Shown piece by piece: positions 21,702-33,237 of a stretch of 64,000 nucleotides of DNA. The stretch spans positions 35,315,362 to 35,379,361 of the forward strand of contig NC_060061.1 of the NCBI RefSeq assembly GCF_020283565.1, given 5' to 3'. Below the pieces are notes generated by a model. That model saw nothing but the letters and a program-made list of their open reading frames with translations. It was not told the origin of the DNA and ran no database searches. The DNA comes from Trifolium pratense (Eukaryota > Streptophyta > Magnoliopsida > Fabales > Fabaceae). The stretch's first letter is position 1, and every line of letters begins with the position of its first letter. The position numbers and the translations under genes were made by a program.

Positions 21702-23867
21702 ATGTCTGGCAACGTGGACAAAGAAGGAGAGCTTGTAAGCAGACCACCGCTTCTCGTTGGTATCTCCAACTATGATTATTGAAAATCACGCATGATTGCT
21801 TTCCTAAAATCTATGGATAGCAAAACTTGGAAAGCTGTTCTGAAAGGATGAGACCCCCCTGTGGTCATGGACAAAGATGGAAAGCCAACACTTGAACTAA
21901 AAGCTGAGGAGGACTGGTCTAAAGAGGAAGATGAGCTTGCTTTGGGAAATTCAAAAGCACTATATGCATTATATAATGGGGTAGACAAACACATCTTCAA
22001 ACTGATCAAAAAATGCGTCTCAACAAAGGAAGCTTGGAAGATTCTTGAAACTGTTCATGAAGGTACTCCTAAGGTAAAAATGTCTAAGTTACAGATTCTT
22101 ACTACTCAGTTTGAAAATTTACGTATGAAGGATGAGGAAACGATTCAAGATTTTCATATGACTATTCTAGATTATGATAATCAATTTGATTCTTTGGGGG
22201 AGAAAATTCCCGAAGAAAAATTAGTAAGGAAAATGCTCAGATCTCTTCCAAAGAAGTTTGATATGAAAGTCACAGCTATGGAAGAAGCCAAAAACATATC
22301 TCAGATGAAGCTGGATGAACTAGTTGGATCACTCCAAACTTATGAAAGTACTACTAATGAAAGAAGTGAAAAGAAAAATAAGAGCATTGTCTTCTCATCT
22401 AAAAATAATGAAGAAGATCTGGAGGATGAAGAAGAATCTAATGAAAGTATTTCTGAGGCCATGGTGTTATTGGGAAAACAATTCAACAAAGTTCTGAAAC
22501 GAATGGATAAGAGACCCAGATCAAATTTCAAAAATAATGCTCCAGGCACTATGCGCAGCAATGAAAACCAAGGAAAACCAAGGAGTGATGAAAAATCAAG
22601 CTTAAACAGGAACATTCGATGCCATGAATGTGAAGGATATGGTCACATCAGACCTGAATGTCCAACATATCAGAAGAAAACAAAGAAAGGGCTAACTGTC
22701 AGTTGGTCTGAGGATGATGAGTCAGAAGATGATACAGCATCTGTAACTGCTAAACATATCTCAGTCTTAACAGGTATTGTTACATCTGATACAAAATCTT
22801 ATGATGGAGAGGTAACCTATGAAGAACTTGCTGATTCCTACAGGGAACTTTGTCTTAAGAGTGAAGAAATATGCAGGGTCATTGAGAAACAAAAGGTAAC
22901 CATCAATGAGTTAAAAGCAGAAAAATTTGAAAATATATCAAAGATGGAGGAGCTTCAAAAGAAGGTAAATTATCTATCCTCTGATCTTGAAGAAGCTAAA
23001 GGAGTCATTGAAAAATTAAATGCTGACATTTGGCGACTGAGAAAATTCTCTGACATGCTATATAAAGATGATGATCATCTTGACAAACTTCATAAAGCTG
23101 ATGGTCAACTGGAAGAAATCTTAGAGAAAAATGTTCGAAAGCCTAAGAACATTGGGCTCAGTTATGAGAATGTCAACAAATTCAAAAACTACAGTCCTGA
23201 CCTCATGTACATGGATCCTAAAGAAACTCAGAAGCAAATGATGCCTTACCAGAAGCCGCAGCATCATCAGCAGCATCTCTTGTCAAGAAACAGAAGAAAA
23301 CATCATTCTTGGAGATGCCATTACTGTGGTAGAAAAGGACATATAAGACCTTTCTGCTATAAATTATATGGGTATCCTAACAGACGTCCTCAGCATAAAC
23401 CAGTTTCCACAACTCTCTCCACTCAACAAGAATGGAAACCTAAAGTTAAAGATGAGAAGACGAGTGATACAACCCAACCTGAGGAAGAAACTACTGCTTT
23501 GATTGCTCACACATCACTTAGAGCTTCATCAAGGGAAGACTGGTACTTTGATAGTGACTGTTCAAGACACATGACCGGAATAAGCAAATTTCTTGTTGGT
23601 ATAAAGTCTTACTCAACCAGCTTTGTAACTTTTGGTGATGGTGCTAAAGGAGAAATTGTTGGAATAGGGGAGCTCAAAAGTAACAGCTTGCCTAAACTAA
23701 ACAATGTGCTACTAGTGAGAGGATTGACTGCAAATCTAATAAGCATTAGCCAACTATGCGACCAAGGAATGAAGGTAAATTTCACCAAGTCTGAATGTCT
23801 GGTCACAAACAATGAAGGTGAAATTTTGATGAAGGGGGTCAGATCAAAAGACAATTGCTACCTATAG
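21702..23867 (+). pseudogene. Sirevirus gag-protease region, with three nonsense codons
   Basis: One frame runs from an ATG at 21702 through gag and protease to a TAG at 23865-23867, where it meets the integrase frame in register. TGA codons stand at 21780 and 21849. At all three places the context suggests loss of a tryptophan codon (TGG to TGA or TAG). Gag shows a capsid-like helical region, a zinc knuckle CHECEGYGHIRPEC near 22618, a coiled-coil-like acidic segment, and a second knuckle CHYCGRKGHIRPFC near 23317. The protease active site reads DSDC at about 23550 where the family has DSGC, so the catalytic motif is also altered. Gag would form the particle and protease would cut the polyprotein. 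Confidence 0.88.
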
Positions 23868-26585
23868 GTGCCCCAAGAAGGAGCAAATGTGTCAACATGC
23901 TTAATCACGAAAGAAGATGAAGTAAAATTGTGGCACCAAAAGCTTGGTCATCTCAATCTAAGAAGCATGAAGAAAGCCATATCTGAAGAAGCCATCAGGG
24001 GTCTACCAAATCTCAAAATTGAAGAAGGAAGCATATGTGGAGACTGTCAAATTGGAAAACAAACCAAGATGCCACACCCAAAGCTGCAGCATCTTACCAC
24101 TACCAGAGTTCTTGAGCTTCTTCACATGGATTTGATGGGTCCTATGCAAACTGAAAGCTTAGGAGGAAAAAGGTATGCCTATGTTGTTGTTGATGACTTC
24201 TCTAGATATACCCGGATAAATTTTATTAGGAAGAAATCAGAAACCTTTGATGTATTCAAAGATCTATGTATTCAACTTCAAAGGGAGAAAATTAATGTTG
24301 TATTAAGGATCAGAAGTGATCATAGTAAGGAGTTTGAAAACTCAAGATTCTCTGACTTCTGTGCCTCTGAAGGTATTATGCATGAATTCTCATCTCCCAT
24401 TACACCACAACAAAATGGTGTAGTAGAAGGAAAAAATAGAACTATACAAGAGTCTGCAAGAGTAATGTTACATGCAAAGAAACTTTCTCATGGTTTTTGG
24501 GCAGAAGCTATGAATACTGCTTGCTACATTCATAATCGTGTCACCTTGAGATCTGGAACTACATCTACTCTGTACGAATTATGGAAAGATAGAAAACCTA
24601 CTGTTAAGCATTTTCATGTGTTTGGAAGTAAATGCTATATCTTGTCTGATAGAGAACCAAGAACCAAAATGGATCCTAAAAGTGATGAAGGCATATTCTT
24701 GGGATACTCAACAAATAGCAGAGCCTACAGAGTATATAACTATAGAACCAAAACCATGATGGAATCTATAAATGTTGTAATAGATGATACTTCAAGTGAA
24801 ACTGCTAAAGATGATGCAGAAGATGCTACAACATTTATCCCATGTGGTGAAGATTCTGAAACTTTTGAGGAATCCAAGAATGATACAGAGGTTACCATTC
24901 CTGAACCAATCTCTGCTACTCCAAAGAAAGGTCATTCCACTCGTACTCAAAAGAATCATCCTACAGACCTTATTATTGGTAATCCTAATCAAGGAATTAC
25001 TACTAGAAGGACACTTGACTTAGTTTCTAAAGCTTGTTTTGTGTCTAAGTTTGAACCCAAAAATGTGAAGGAAGCCCTCACTGATGAGTTTTGGATAAAT
25101 GCTATGCAAGAAGAGCTAAATCAATTCAAGAGGAATGAAGTTTGTGACTTAGTTCCTAGACCAGAAAATGCAAATGTGATTGGTACCAAGTGGGTCTACA
25201 AGAATAAGTCTGATGAAAGTGGGACTGTGACCAGGAACAAAGCAAGGCTAGTGGCACAAGGATATTCACAGATTGAAGGGATAGATTTTGATGAGACTTT
25301 CGCTCCGGTTGCTCGTCTTGAATCCATTAGACTACTACTAGGAGTGGCATGCATTCTAAAATTCAAGTTATTTCAAATGGATGTGAAAAGTGCCTTCCTC
25401 AATGGGTACTTAAATGAAGAAGTATATGTGGAACAACCAAAGGGGTTTGTTAATCCAAGCTTTCCTAATCATGTTTACAAATTAAAGAAAGCACTATATG
25501 GATTAAAGCAAGCACCTCGAGCATGGTATGAAAGATTAACTGAGTTCCTTATTAGTCAAGGCTACCGGAAGGGAGGAAATGATAAGACTCTATTTGTAAA
25601 AGAAGATCAAGGAAAATTTTTTATAGCACAAATCTATATTGATGACATTGTCTTTGGAGGAATGTCTAGTAAGATGGTACAACATTTTGTGCAGCAAATG
25701 CAGTCTGAGTTTGAGATGAGTCTTGTAGGTGAACTAACCTACTTTCTTGGACTCCAAGTAAAGCAGATGGAGGATACTATTTTTATCTCTCAAAGCAAGT
25801 ATGCAAGAAATATAGTGAAAAAGTTTGGTATGGAAGGTGCTGCTCATAAAAGAACACCTGCAGCAACTCATTTAAAGCTTTCCAAAGATGAAAAAGGAGT
25901 TGATGTTGATCAAAGTCTCTATAGAAGTATGATAGGAAGCTTATTGTACCTTACAGCCAGCAGGCCTGATATTACTTTTGCTGTAGGAGTGTGTGCTAGG
26001 TACCAAGCTGAGCCAAAGATGAGTCATCTTGCTCAAGTAAAAAGAATTTTGAAGTATGTGAATGGTACATGTGATTATGGGATCTTTTACACTCATGGTG
26101 AGAACTCTATGCTAGTGGGATATTGTGATGCTGATTGGGCAGGTTGTGCAGATGATAGAAAGAGCACCTCAGGAGCTTGTTTCTTTTTAGGCAACAATCT
26201 TATATCTTGGTTCAACAAGAAACAGAATTGTGTATCTTTATCTACAGCTGAAGCAGAGTACATAGCTGCTGGTAGTAGCTGCTCTCAACTATTATGGATG
26301 AAACAAATGTTGTTGGAGTACAATGTGGTACAAGATGTTATGGCATTGTACTGTGATAATCTTAATGCAATCAATATTTCAAAGAATCCTATCCAACATA
26401 GCAGGACGAAGCATATTGATATTAGGCACCATTTTATCAGAGATCTTGTTGAAGAAGGTATTGTGACTCTTGAGCATATTGCAACTGAAGAACAATTGGC
26501 TGATATTTTTACTAAGGCTCTAAATGCAGTTCAATTTGAAAAATTGCGAGGCAAACTTGGTATTTGCCTGTGCGATGATTTGTAG
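23868..26585 (+). CDS. Sirevirus pol: integrase, reverse transcriptase, RNase H
   Basis: This is a 905-codon open frame continuing gag-protease in the same register after the TAG. In order it shows the integrase zinc-binding HHCC region (WHQKLGHLN...CGDCQ), the catalytic core ([26 protein letters not shown]), reverse transcriptase ([40 protein letters not shown], and YIDDIVFGG with the DD pair near 25640), and RNase H ([27 protein letters not shown]). It ends after [12 protein letters not shown] and VEGK differ from the usual SDHG and VERK, consistent with relaxed constraint. Without read-through of the TAG it cannot be made as part of a polyprotein. Confidence 0.9.
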   Translation: MPQEGANVSTCLITKEDEVKLWHQKLGHLNLRSMKKAISEEAIRGLPNLKIEEGSICGDCQIGKQTKMPHPKLQHLTTTRVLELLHMDLMGPMQTESLGGKRYAYVVVDDFSRYTRINFIRKKSETFDVFKDLCIQLQREKINVVLRIRSDHSKEFENSRFSDFCASEGIMHEFSSPITPQQNGVVEGKNRTIQESARVMLHAKKLSHGFWAEAMNTACYIHNRVTLRSGTTSTLYELWKDRKPTVKHFHVFGSKCYILSDREPRTKMDPKSDEGIFLGYSTNSRAYRVYNYRTKTMMESINVVIDDTSSETAKDDAEDATTFIPCGEDSETFEESKNDTEVTIPEPISATPKKGHSTRTQKNHPTDLIIGNPNQGITTRRTLDLVSKACFVSKFEPKNVKEALTDEFWINAMQEELNQFKRNEVCDLVPRPENANVIGTKWVYKNKSDESGTVTRNKARLVAQGYSQIEGIDFDETFAPVARLESIRLLLGVACILKFKLFQMDVKSAFLNGYLNEEVYVEQPKGFVNPSFPNHVYKLKKALYGLKQAPRAWYERLTEFLISQGYRKGGNDKTLFVKEDQGKFFIAQIYIDDIVFGGMSSKMVQHFVQQMQSEFEMSLVGELTYFLGLQVKQMEDTIFISQSKYARNIVKKFGMEGAAHKRTPAATHLKLSKDEKGVDVDQSLYRSMIGSLLYLTASRPDITFAVGVCARYQAEPKMSHLAQVKRILKYVNGTCDYGIFYTHGENSMLVGYCDADWAGCADDRKSTSGACFFLGNNLISWFNKKQNCVSLSTAEAEYIAAGSSCSQLLWMKQMLLEYNVVQDVMALYCDNLNAINISKNPIQHSRTKHIDIRHHFIRDLVEEGIVTLEHIATEEQLADIFTKALNAVQFEKLRGKLGICLCDDL

Positions 26586-26615
26586 CAGTTACAGCACAAA
26601 GAGCGTGCAGTTGAA

Positions 26616-28846
26616 GTGTCTCTTCACACTTCATTTAGTTGTGCACGCAAATTAAGGGAAGGTATCAAAAACTTTCATAAATTCTCCTTTCACGCAATTC
26701 AAACTCATCTTTTCACGCGCTACGTTACTTCTCTCCATTCTCTCTCTTCATCAACTACTCAACTTCCTCTCTCAAACTCCATTAGCGAAAACCCTCACCA
26801 AAGTTCAACAATCACCATGTCAAGCTCTCAAAATCCATCTCCTTCCAAGAACGACGAAACCCTTCCTCCACAAACCGCCACATCACCCTCATACGAGTCT
26901 CTCCCTCAACAAATCACCATCGCCTATCCAATTTCAACCATCTTTCCTGAGGAAATAACGAAGAGGGAGAAGATCTCAGCGAAGAAGACAACGCCAAAGA
27001 AAACTCAATCCACTTCGCGTGCGTCATCTGCTTCGAAACAAATGGGTAAGAAATCAAAATCCACTTCTAGAGTTGTTCATACGATGCGTGAATTATACCT
27101 TGACAATCCTGCTATTCCAAATGTTAATGTTGATGCTGAAGCATCTGAATCTAGTGAGAAGAATTTAAGTTTGGAACTGAATTTACCTGAAACCCTAGGA
27201 TCAGAAAACCCTAGGTCTGCTGAATTGGGGAAAACCTCTTTGGAAACCCCTGATGCTGCTATTGATGATATTGGCGCTACCTCTAAGGCCAATCCTGAGT
27301 CTGAGATGATTTTTGGTGAGAAAATAGCTCCAGACCAAGATGCTGCAAGTGATGCTACAGCATCTGCAGCACATGTTGATGTTAGTGCTTCTGTAGTCCC
27401 TGATTCACCAAACTCTCATGTGGTTCCTGATAATGAGAAAGGTACTGAAATCACCATCCCTGGTGATGTCACTACTCAGGATAAGGATGAAATTGCAGAT
27501 ATGCCTGATACAAGTGAGGTAAATGTAATTGATGTTGAAAGCCTCAAATTCAAGAGTACTCCTAGGGCTGGTATAACTAGGAGGCTGAGAAGTAGTACTG
27601 GGAAGGGTATAGCCACTTCCTCTGAAGCCACCAAAGCTACATTTGGGCCTAAGAAACAGTGGAGCAAGGTCACTGTAACCTCTGAAAGTAAGAAGAAGAC
27701 TGTGAAGAGGAAGACTATTTCCTCTAGTGACTCTGACTATGAGGAAGACCAGGATGCTGAAGCATCTCCTGCAGCATCTCCTCAAAAATCTGCCAAGAGA
27801 AGAAGAATGGCTTCTAATGTACCATCTGTACCAATTGATAATGTCTCCTTTCACTGTGTTGAGAATGTTGACAGGTGGAAATTTGTGGTCAAAAGGAGAA
27901 TGGCCATAGAAAGGAACCTTAATGAAGAATTTTTGAAATGTCAAGATATTATGAGTCTGATAGAGGAAGCAGGGCTGATAAAGACTGTGTCTGAGTTGGG
28001 AAAATGCTATGAGAAATTGACCAGAGAGTTCTTAGTGAACATCCAGCTGATTGTGATAACCCCTTAAGTCCTGAATACTTGAAGGTGTATGTGAGGGGAA
28101 GATGTGTAGACTTTTCACCAGCCATCATCAACCAACATCTGGGTAGATGTGATGTTCCTGCACCTGAGTTGGAGATGTCTATGAATGAAGTGTGCAAGAC
28201 AATAACTGGTGACAAGGTGAGAATGTGGCCAAGAGCTGGAAAATTGTCTGCTGCAAAATTAACTACAAAGTATGCTCTTTTGAACAAAATTAGTGCAGCC
28301 AACTGGGTTCCCACTACACACTCCAATAGTGTAGCTACAGGTTTGGCCAAACTCATCTATGCCATAGGTACTAGTACTGTGTTTGATTATGGCACTTATA
28401 TCTTTAATGCAACAATTCTCCATGGCTCTTCTACTGCTATAAAGATGCCAATAGCCTTTCCCACCTTGATCTGTGATATTATTTTGTCCCAACATCCTGA
28501 TATCTGCACTAAGTCTGATGTGCATGTCCCTAGACCTTCAGCCCTGACAATGGATTTTAGATTACTGGAAGGTAAACATGCTGCAGACATTGCTGTAGCA
28601 TCTTTGAAGAAACCAGCTGCAGGCATGACCAAAAGACAGATGATTGCTAATCTCAGGGAGGTTAGTAAAATGCTGGGTGAGAAGAAGGAGCTGGTAGATG
28701 GTGTAATCCAAGCCTTGGAGCTTGAGCAGTCACAAGCAAATGAGGATGGAGTAGGTCCTTCCCATGGTGCTTCCCATGATGATGATCTTGCAGGTGGTGA
28801 CACTGTAGAAGAGGAGATGGCCTCTGATGAAAGTCCTTCCATATGA
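26616..28846 (+). pseudogene. Sirevirus env-like ORF, broken by one frameshift
   Basis: A 483-codon frame (26616-28067; the likely natural start is the ATG at 26817, in MSSSQNPSPS) is followed by a 255-codon frame (28079-28846). The two join smoothly if one base is restored near 28045, so a single-base deletion split them. The first half is rich in Ser, Thr, Lys and Asp/Glu, with basic clusters (KKKTVKRK, SAKRRR) and an SSSDSDYEED acidic patch. The second half is a globular region ending in an acidic tail (EEEMASDES). It occupies the position of the env-like frame of Sireviruses and resembles the putative plant transposon protein domain. No signal peptide or membrane anchor is evident, so an envelope role is not supported. 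Confidence 0.75.
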
Positions 28847-29035
28847 TCTGCTTATGTAACTTTTTCTTTCTTTGGATGTTATTTTTGAAGGCTTAGTCCT
28901 TATGGTTTGTAATTTGCACTATGTGGCTCCTTATGTTATGACATCCTGTGACTCTATGCTACTTGATACTCTATGGATCTTTGTTTTTGCTCCTATTCTA
29001 TGGTACTGACTTTATTTGTCAGAATTTCTGGCTAA

Positions 29036-29147
29036 AAAGGGGGAGTAAAATGTGAATGTGCATGATGTGATGAAGAATGCTATAGCATCTAGTATAACAT
29101 GTTTTGAGGGGGAGTGAAATTTATGCATATATTGAGGGGGAGTAGGT
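29036..29147 (+). promoter_or_regulatory. Cluster of polypurine-tract-like GGGGGAG motifs
   Basis: AAGGGGGAGTAAA near 29037, GAGGGGGAGTGAAA near 29106 and GAGGGGGAGTAGG near 29133 precede the functional tract AAAGGGGGAGATTG at 29543-29552 by 400-500 bp. Repeated polypurine tracts upstream of the 3' LTR are a described trait of Sireviruses. Only the last one abuts the LTR. Confidence 0.65.
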
Positions 29148-29542
29148 AGAATTTATTTTTCTACTACTTATGATATGCATGTTTACATAGGAATTTATTT
29201 TTCCTATTCTCTGTGGCGCTGCTTAATTATTAAGGAGTTTATTTCTCCGATCTTGAATCCACTATGTGAGAGTTTATTTCTCTCTATCTGTACTTTGAGG
29301 CTAGATGTGTTATATTCCGCTGTTGCATGCTTCTGATGCTTACGTGCTAGCTATCTATTCATCTGATGAATTTCTTTACTCTCTTTCCTAGTTGTGTGCG
29401 TATGTTGACTCGAAGGAAAGTTTAAATAGCTTAGCATCGTTCTACCTTCTTTCCTAGTTGTGTGCTTATGTTGACTCGAAGGAAAGTCTAGACTGTATCT
29501 CTCTATGCACTGGCCTAAGGTTGTTTTAGCCAAAATTTGCCA

Positions 29543-29553
29543 AAGGGGGAGAT
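29543..29553 (+). promoter_or_regulatory. Polypurine tract at the 3' LTR
   Basis: AAAGGGGGAGA lies immediately before the 3' LTR start (TGTTGGTG at 29554). It is the expected primer site for plus-strand DNA synthesis. Confidence 0.8.
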
Positions 29554-30533
29554 TGTTGGTGTTTTGATTGGCTACATTTTGCAAAAGCCAACCAGCCAGA
29601 TGCTGGACTGAGGTGCTGTAGCATTATAGTACAGCATCCCGATGCTCTATTTTTCGTGCAGAATTTTTATTTCAAATCTTAGTCAAGATTTGCTTCAATT
29701 ATATATTCAGGCACGTGCGTCTGGGCAAAACGAGCCTTGCTCAGCAAGTTTTATTGAAGTCGGCTGAAGGAATGTTATTTAAAACAAAAATATAATTATA
29801 TTATATTTTTTGCGTTTTTTTTGTTTGGTACCACATGAATTATATTTCTGGGAATAATTTAGGGTTGCCGCAATTCCTACAGCTGTATTTGTCTGAAGAC
29901 CTAGCTTGCCCATCAAGACAATTGAAGACTATAAATATGTGAGGCCTCAAGCTATTCTACTCGTGTGTTCTAAACCTTGTATTACAAAAAGTGTGTGTTT
30001 TTAAGGTTTAGAGTGTGTGTCTTTTGTGAGCCTTTCTTGTGTCAATTTGATGCAAGTTTAGGACTGTGTTTTGGTTGTTAATTGTAAGCTACTCCTAAGC
30101 TTTGAAGCACGGAGTTAGTGTGTGTGATTCACTCATAAGCTTTTAAGCAAGAGTGTGGTCTAGTTTCTAGGAGAGTGTCTCCATCCTAATTATTATTATT
30201 GACAGCAACATAGTACGTGTTGTTAGAGGGAATTTGGGACGATGTCTCATTATCTAAGAGGTTCTTAGGTAGGATTGCACGGGTAGTGTCTAGGTGATAA
30301 GTCAAGTACCGGGTGTTGGTCGAGGACTTTGAACTAGAGCTATTATAGTGGATTCATTCCTGGATTGGTATCCCCCAGAGTAGGTGACGTTGCATTGAAC
30401 TGGGTTAACAATTCTCTGTGTTATTTATTGTTCTGCAATTTATTTATTTATTTACTGTGTTCTGCGACTGTCTTGCTGCAACGTATGCTATAGCATCTTG
30501 TGCAGCATTGTGTTCACTGCGTGCCAGATTTCA
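29554..30533 (+). repeat. 3' LTR of the Sirevirus-like element
   Basis: 980 bp, a near-identical copy of 20668-21649 ending GATTTCA before the AAAAT duplication. Differences include TGCAAAAGCC for TGTAAAAGTC at its start and a one-base gap in the GGGTTGCCGC segment. Confidence 0.92.
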
Positions 30534-30839
30534 AAAATAAAAAAATTCATTTGTTTTACTTTAGGAAAAAAAATTGTTTTTTTTAAAAAATATATATATA
30601 TATATATATTATCTGACGTGGAATTTTTTAAAAAATATAAATTATTTTTTTCCACGTGTACAAGTCACGTCAGCATATGTGCACAATCACATGTCCTGCT
30701 GTACACTCATGGGGCAAAATGAGGGAATCTATATTTTGCAGGGGGGTAAACAGAAAAAAAAAATCTGCACATGGGGTAAACGAAAATTTGCTTATTTTGC
30801 AGGGGGTAAATGATCATTTACCCTTTTGTTTTTTACATA

Positions 30840-30892
30840 AGTTTGCATAATAGATACAAACAGACGCGAAACATGCTCTCTAAGGCCGCTAG
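30840..30892 (+). mobile_element. Helitron-type 3' terminus
   Basis: GCATAATAGATACAAACAGACGCGAAACATGC... followed by GGCCGCTAG and T is nearly the same sequence as the end at 20098-20137, with a decayed hairpin. The two ends sit on either side of the Sirevirus in the same orientation and are members of one family. Confidence 0.55.
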
Positions 30893-31094
30893 TACTATAA
30901 ATAAAGATAATACATGACTTTTGGTATAAATTTTTCATAATACCAACAATATCCGTGATTTTTTTATTAGCAACAAATATCTCTTATTAACAAACTCACT
31001 ATAACATAATGCACTTTTTTTTAGCAGCAAAAATCTTTTATTAACAAACCGATAAATAACCATAACATAAAACATTTATTTTTTTGGACATAAT

Positions 31095-31133
31095 TAAGTT
31101 AGACACAGGCAACGCGCCTGCCTGGCCCGCTAG
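31095..31133 (+). mobile_element. Helitron-type 3' terminus, second subfamily
   Basis: GACACAGGCAACGCGCCTG with a perfect CAGGC/GCCTG stem (31106-31120) is followed by CCTGGCCCGCTAG and T. The DNA before it (AAAATCTTTTATTAACAAA...CATAACATAA) also resembles DNA before the 20137 end, so the two are related. Confidence 0.55.
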
Positions 31134-32597
31134 TAATGTATTAAATTTATTGGAAAGAGAAAGTGTGTGGAAAAAAATAGAAATTTATTGGTGGATTAAA
31201 ATTAGGGTATAATAAGAAGATAAAGTGCAAAAATACAGTTTCTTAATTTGGTGTTACTATTCTAAATCAACGCTTAAATAAAATGGAGTGAGTATATTAT
31301 TATCGGTGGTTAGTAGTAAACTTGGTAGTAATATTGTTTATGTTTCTTTTTTTTTATGAAAAATATTGTTTTTTTTATAGAGTATTTTTTTTCTATTAAT
31401 TATTTCTGTATTCTTATTTTTTTTTTACTATTCTTATTTTTATGCGGTTTATTCTTGTTTTTTCTATATTCTTTTTATAATTTTTTTATTGACTAAACTT
31501 TCTATAATATTTTTATTGTTTTTTTCTTCATATTTTTATGTACATGTGTATAGATTGTTCTGTTTTGTTTCTAACTATAATTTGATTTGTTCATATTTTT
31601 AAGCATATAATTTTTTCTATTTATCTTATATTTTTTAGTAAAATTACAATGAAGGATATAAAATTTGCAACGTAGTTAAACATAATAAGGATAAATTAGT
31701 AACTTCGGTGGTAATCGATTTTAGGTAATAGATACATCACGAACAAAAGTATCGCACATAATTAACAATAGCTAGCTCAAAGCCAATCTAAAACGCCTAA
31801 GCAACTAGACAGAAATTGATGCAACTAAAACAATAGATAATCTCTCTAAGTTTTTGTTTTCGTGCCCCCCGAACAGTTTGCTACCTAAGCCGGGAACCTT
31901 TTAAAAATCAAATTTAACCCTTCCTCGCCTCTCATGATTTTTTTTGAATGAAACACAATTCATGAGTTAAAGTGTGAACATTCCCTTCAGCCTCCAACAT
32001 TTTTTTAATGAAATATTGTATAAGTAAGTGATTCAAAATATGAAAGAAAAAAAAAAAGGTTTTAATTTATAGAATTGTATGATGTTGTGTGTGTGCGAGA
32101 TTGGTCGATACTATGTCATAACCACTCCGGTGGCCAATAAAAATATGTTCTTGGACGTTTGCCAAATTTGGCTCATCGTTGACTAGTTAAAGTGCAAATT
32201 GAGTTCACACTCTAAGTAACGAATTATGTTTGACTTTGCACTCTAAGTAGTGAATTGTGTTTGAATTTGCATTCTAAGTAGTAACAAAAATTTAAAGAGA
32301 GAATGATGTAGCAAAAAAATATAAAGAGAGAATATCATTTACTTTCTTCAAAATATCCTCTAAGTTTTTGTTTTCGCGCCCCCGAACTTCTCTAGCACCC
32401 CTTATCCTCCAATTTTACCCCTCGTAGGTTAAGTAGCGAGTGTGTAAAATAGCAAGAACTGGAACGAAAAAAAAATCGCTATCTATGCAGGAACCTTATA
32501 CAAATCATTTTTTTGTCTTCATCACCCTTCCTCATCTTTCGCAAGTTAAACTGTGAACATTTCCTTCACCCACCAAGAATTTTTTGAATGAAATATT

Positions 32598-32638
<41 letters not shown>

Positions 32639-32768
32639 ATAATAATAAAAAAATTGGTAGAAAAAATGTAAAGTCTAAGAGAGATAATGTATGAATGTCA
32701 AGATGATTTAATTTGTAACCATTCTAAATTTCGTACCACCTTAATCAATTTGTTGTCAATAACATATT
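31134..32768. other. AT-rich intergenic DNA with a diverged direct repeat
   Basis: No gene seen. A stretch of about 185 bp at 31846-32030 is repeated in diverged form at 32352-32607. Shared parts are CTCTAAGTTTTTGTTTTCG(T/C)GCCCCC, AAC(C)CTTCCTC, GTTAAA(G/C)TGTGAACATT and GAATGAAATATTGTA. An (ATT)n microsatellite follows the second copy. Confidence 0.6.
32600..32650. repeat. (ATT)n / (TAA)n microsatellite
   Basis: About 13 ATT units run into inverted AATAAT units, so the RNA or single strand could fold back. Confidence 0.85.
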
Positions 32769-32805
32769 TTTTTTATTAACAAAATAGAGAGGTTTTAAAG
32801 CCACA

Positions 32806-32895
32806 AAGTTTGGTTTAACGATGAGGGATTTGAGTAGTATGCATGGAGTCTTAGGTTTGATCATCTTTGACATCATCGTAAACGAAAAAATAAAA
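32806..32895 (+). mobile_element. tRNA-derived SINE copy (inside the duplication)
   Basis: GGTTTAACGATGAGGGATTTGAGTAGTATGC...GGTTTGATC followed by an A-rich tail. It is the diverged twin of the SINE at 35868, so the SINE was present before the segment duplicated. Confidence 0.65.
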
Positions 32896-33237
32896 ATAGA
32901 GAGGTTTTTAAACTAGAAGAGAAAACATTTATTTTATTTAACTTCAACCTTCATATATAGAGAAAGATAATCATTTTAAGGTAGATGAGGTTGTTGAGTA
33001 AACACAAACATTGTATCTTACAAAGGTAAAGTTTACAATCAAACACTACCATCAACTCATGTATGCAATTTAACATATGATCAATCAAGATTAAAGAAAA
33101 CTTTATATTACTAAACCAACTGAGAGAATTAATTAGTACCTACTGAGAGATTTAATTAGTACCAAGGCAGCATAGAAAAACAAAGTAAAAAGATTTTGAT
33201 GAGTCCATAACCATAACCATAACATAACACAAACTCA

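Larger units (their letters stand above)
20668..30533 (+). mobile_element. Complete Sirevirus-like Copia LTR retrotransposon (9.9 kb)
   Basis: LTRs at 20668-21649 and 29554-30533 are flanked by AAAAT on both sides (20663-20667 and 30534-30538). The order inside is primer site, gag, protease, integrase, reverse transcriptase, RNase H, an additional env-like frame, polypurine tracts. An extra reading frame after pol and a long gag with two CCHC knuckles are features of the Sirevirus (SIRE1-like) group. By eye the LTRs differ by about 16 substitutions and a few indels in 980 bp, so the insertion is young on a plant scale. Three nonsense codons in gag-pol and a frameshift in the env-like frame make it non-coding-competent. 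Confidence 0.92.

Noticed and set aside
26616..26816. First 67 codons of the env-like frame as real protein
   Set aside because: The stretch follows pol directly and reads like leader sequence; the ATG at 26817 begins the Ser/Pro-rich protein and is the more plausible start.
27077..28842. Several minus-strand frames of 60-179 codons
   Set aside because: They are shadows of the env-like coding frame on the opposite strand.
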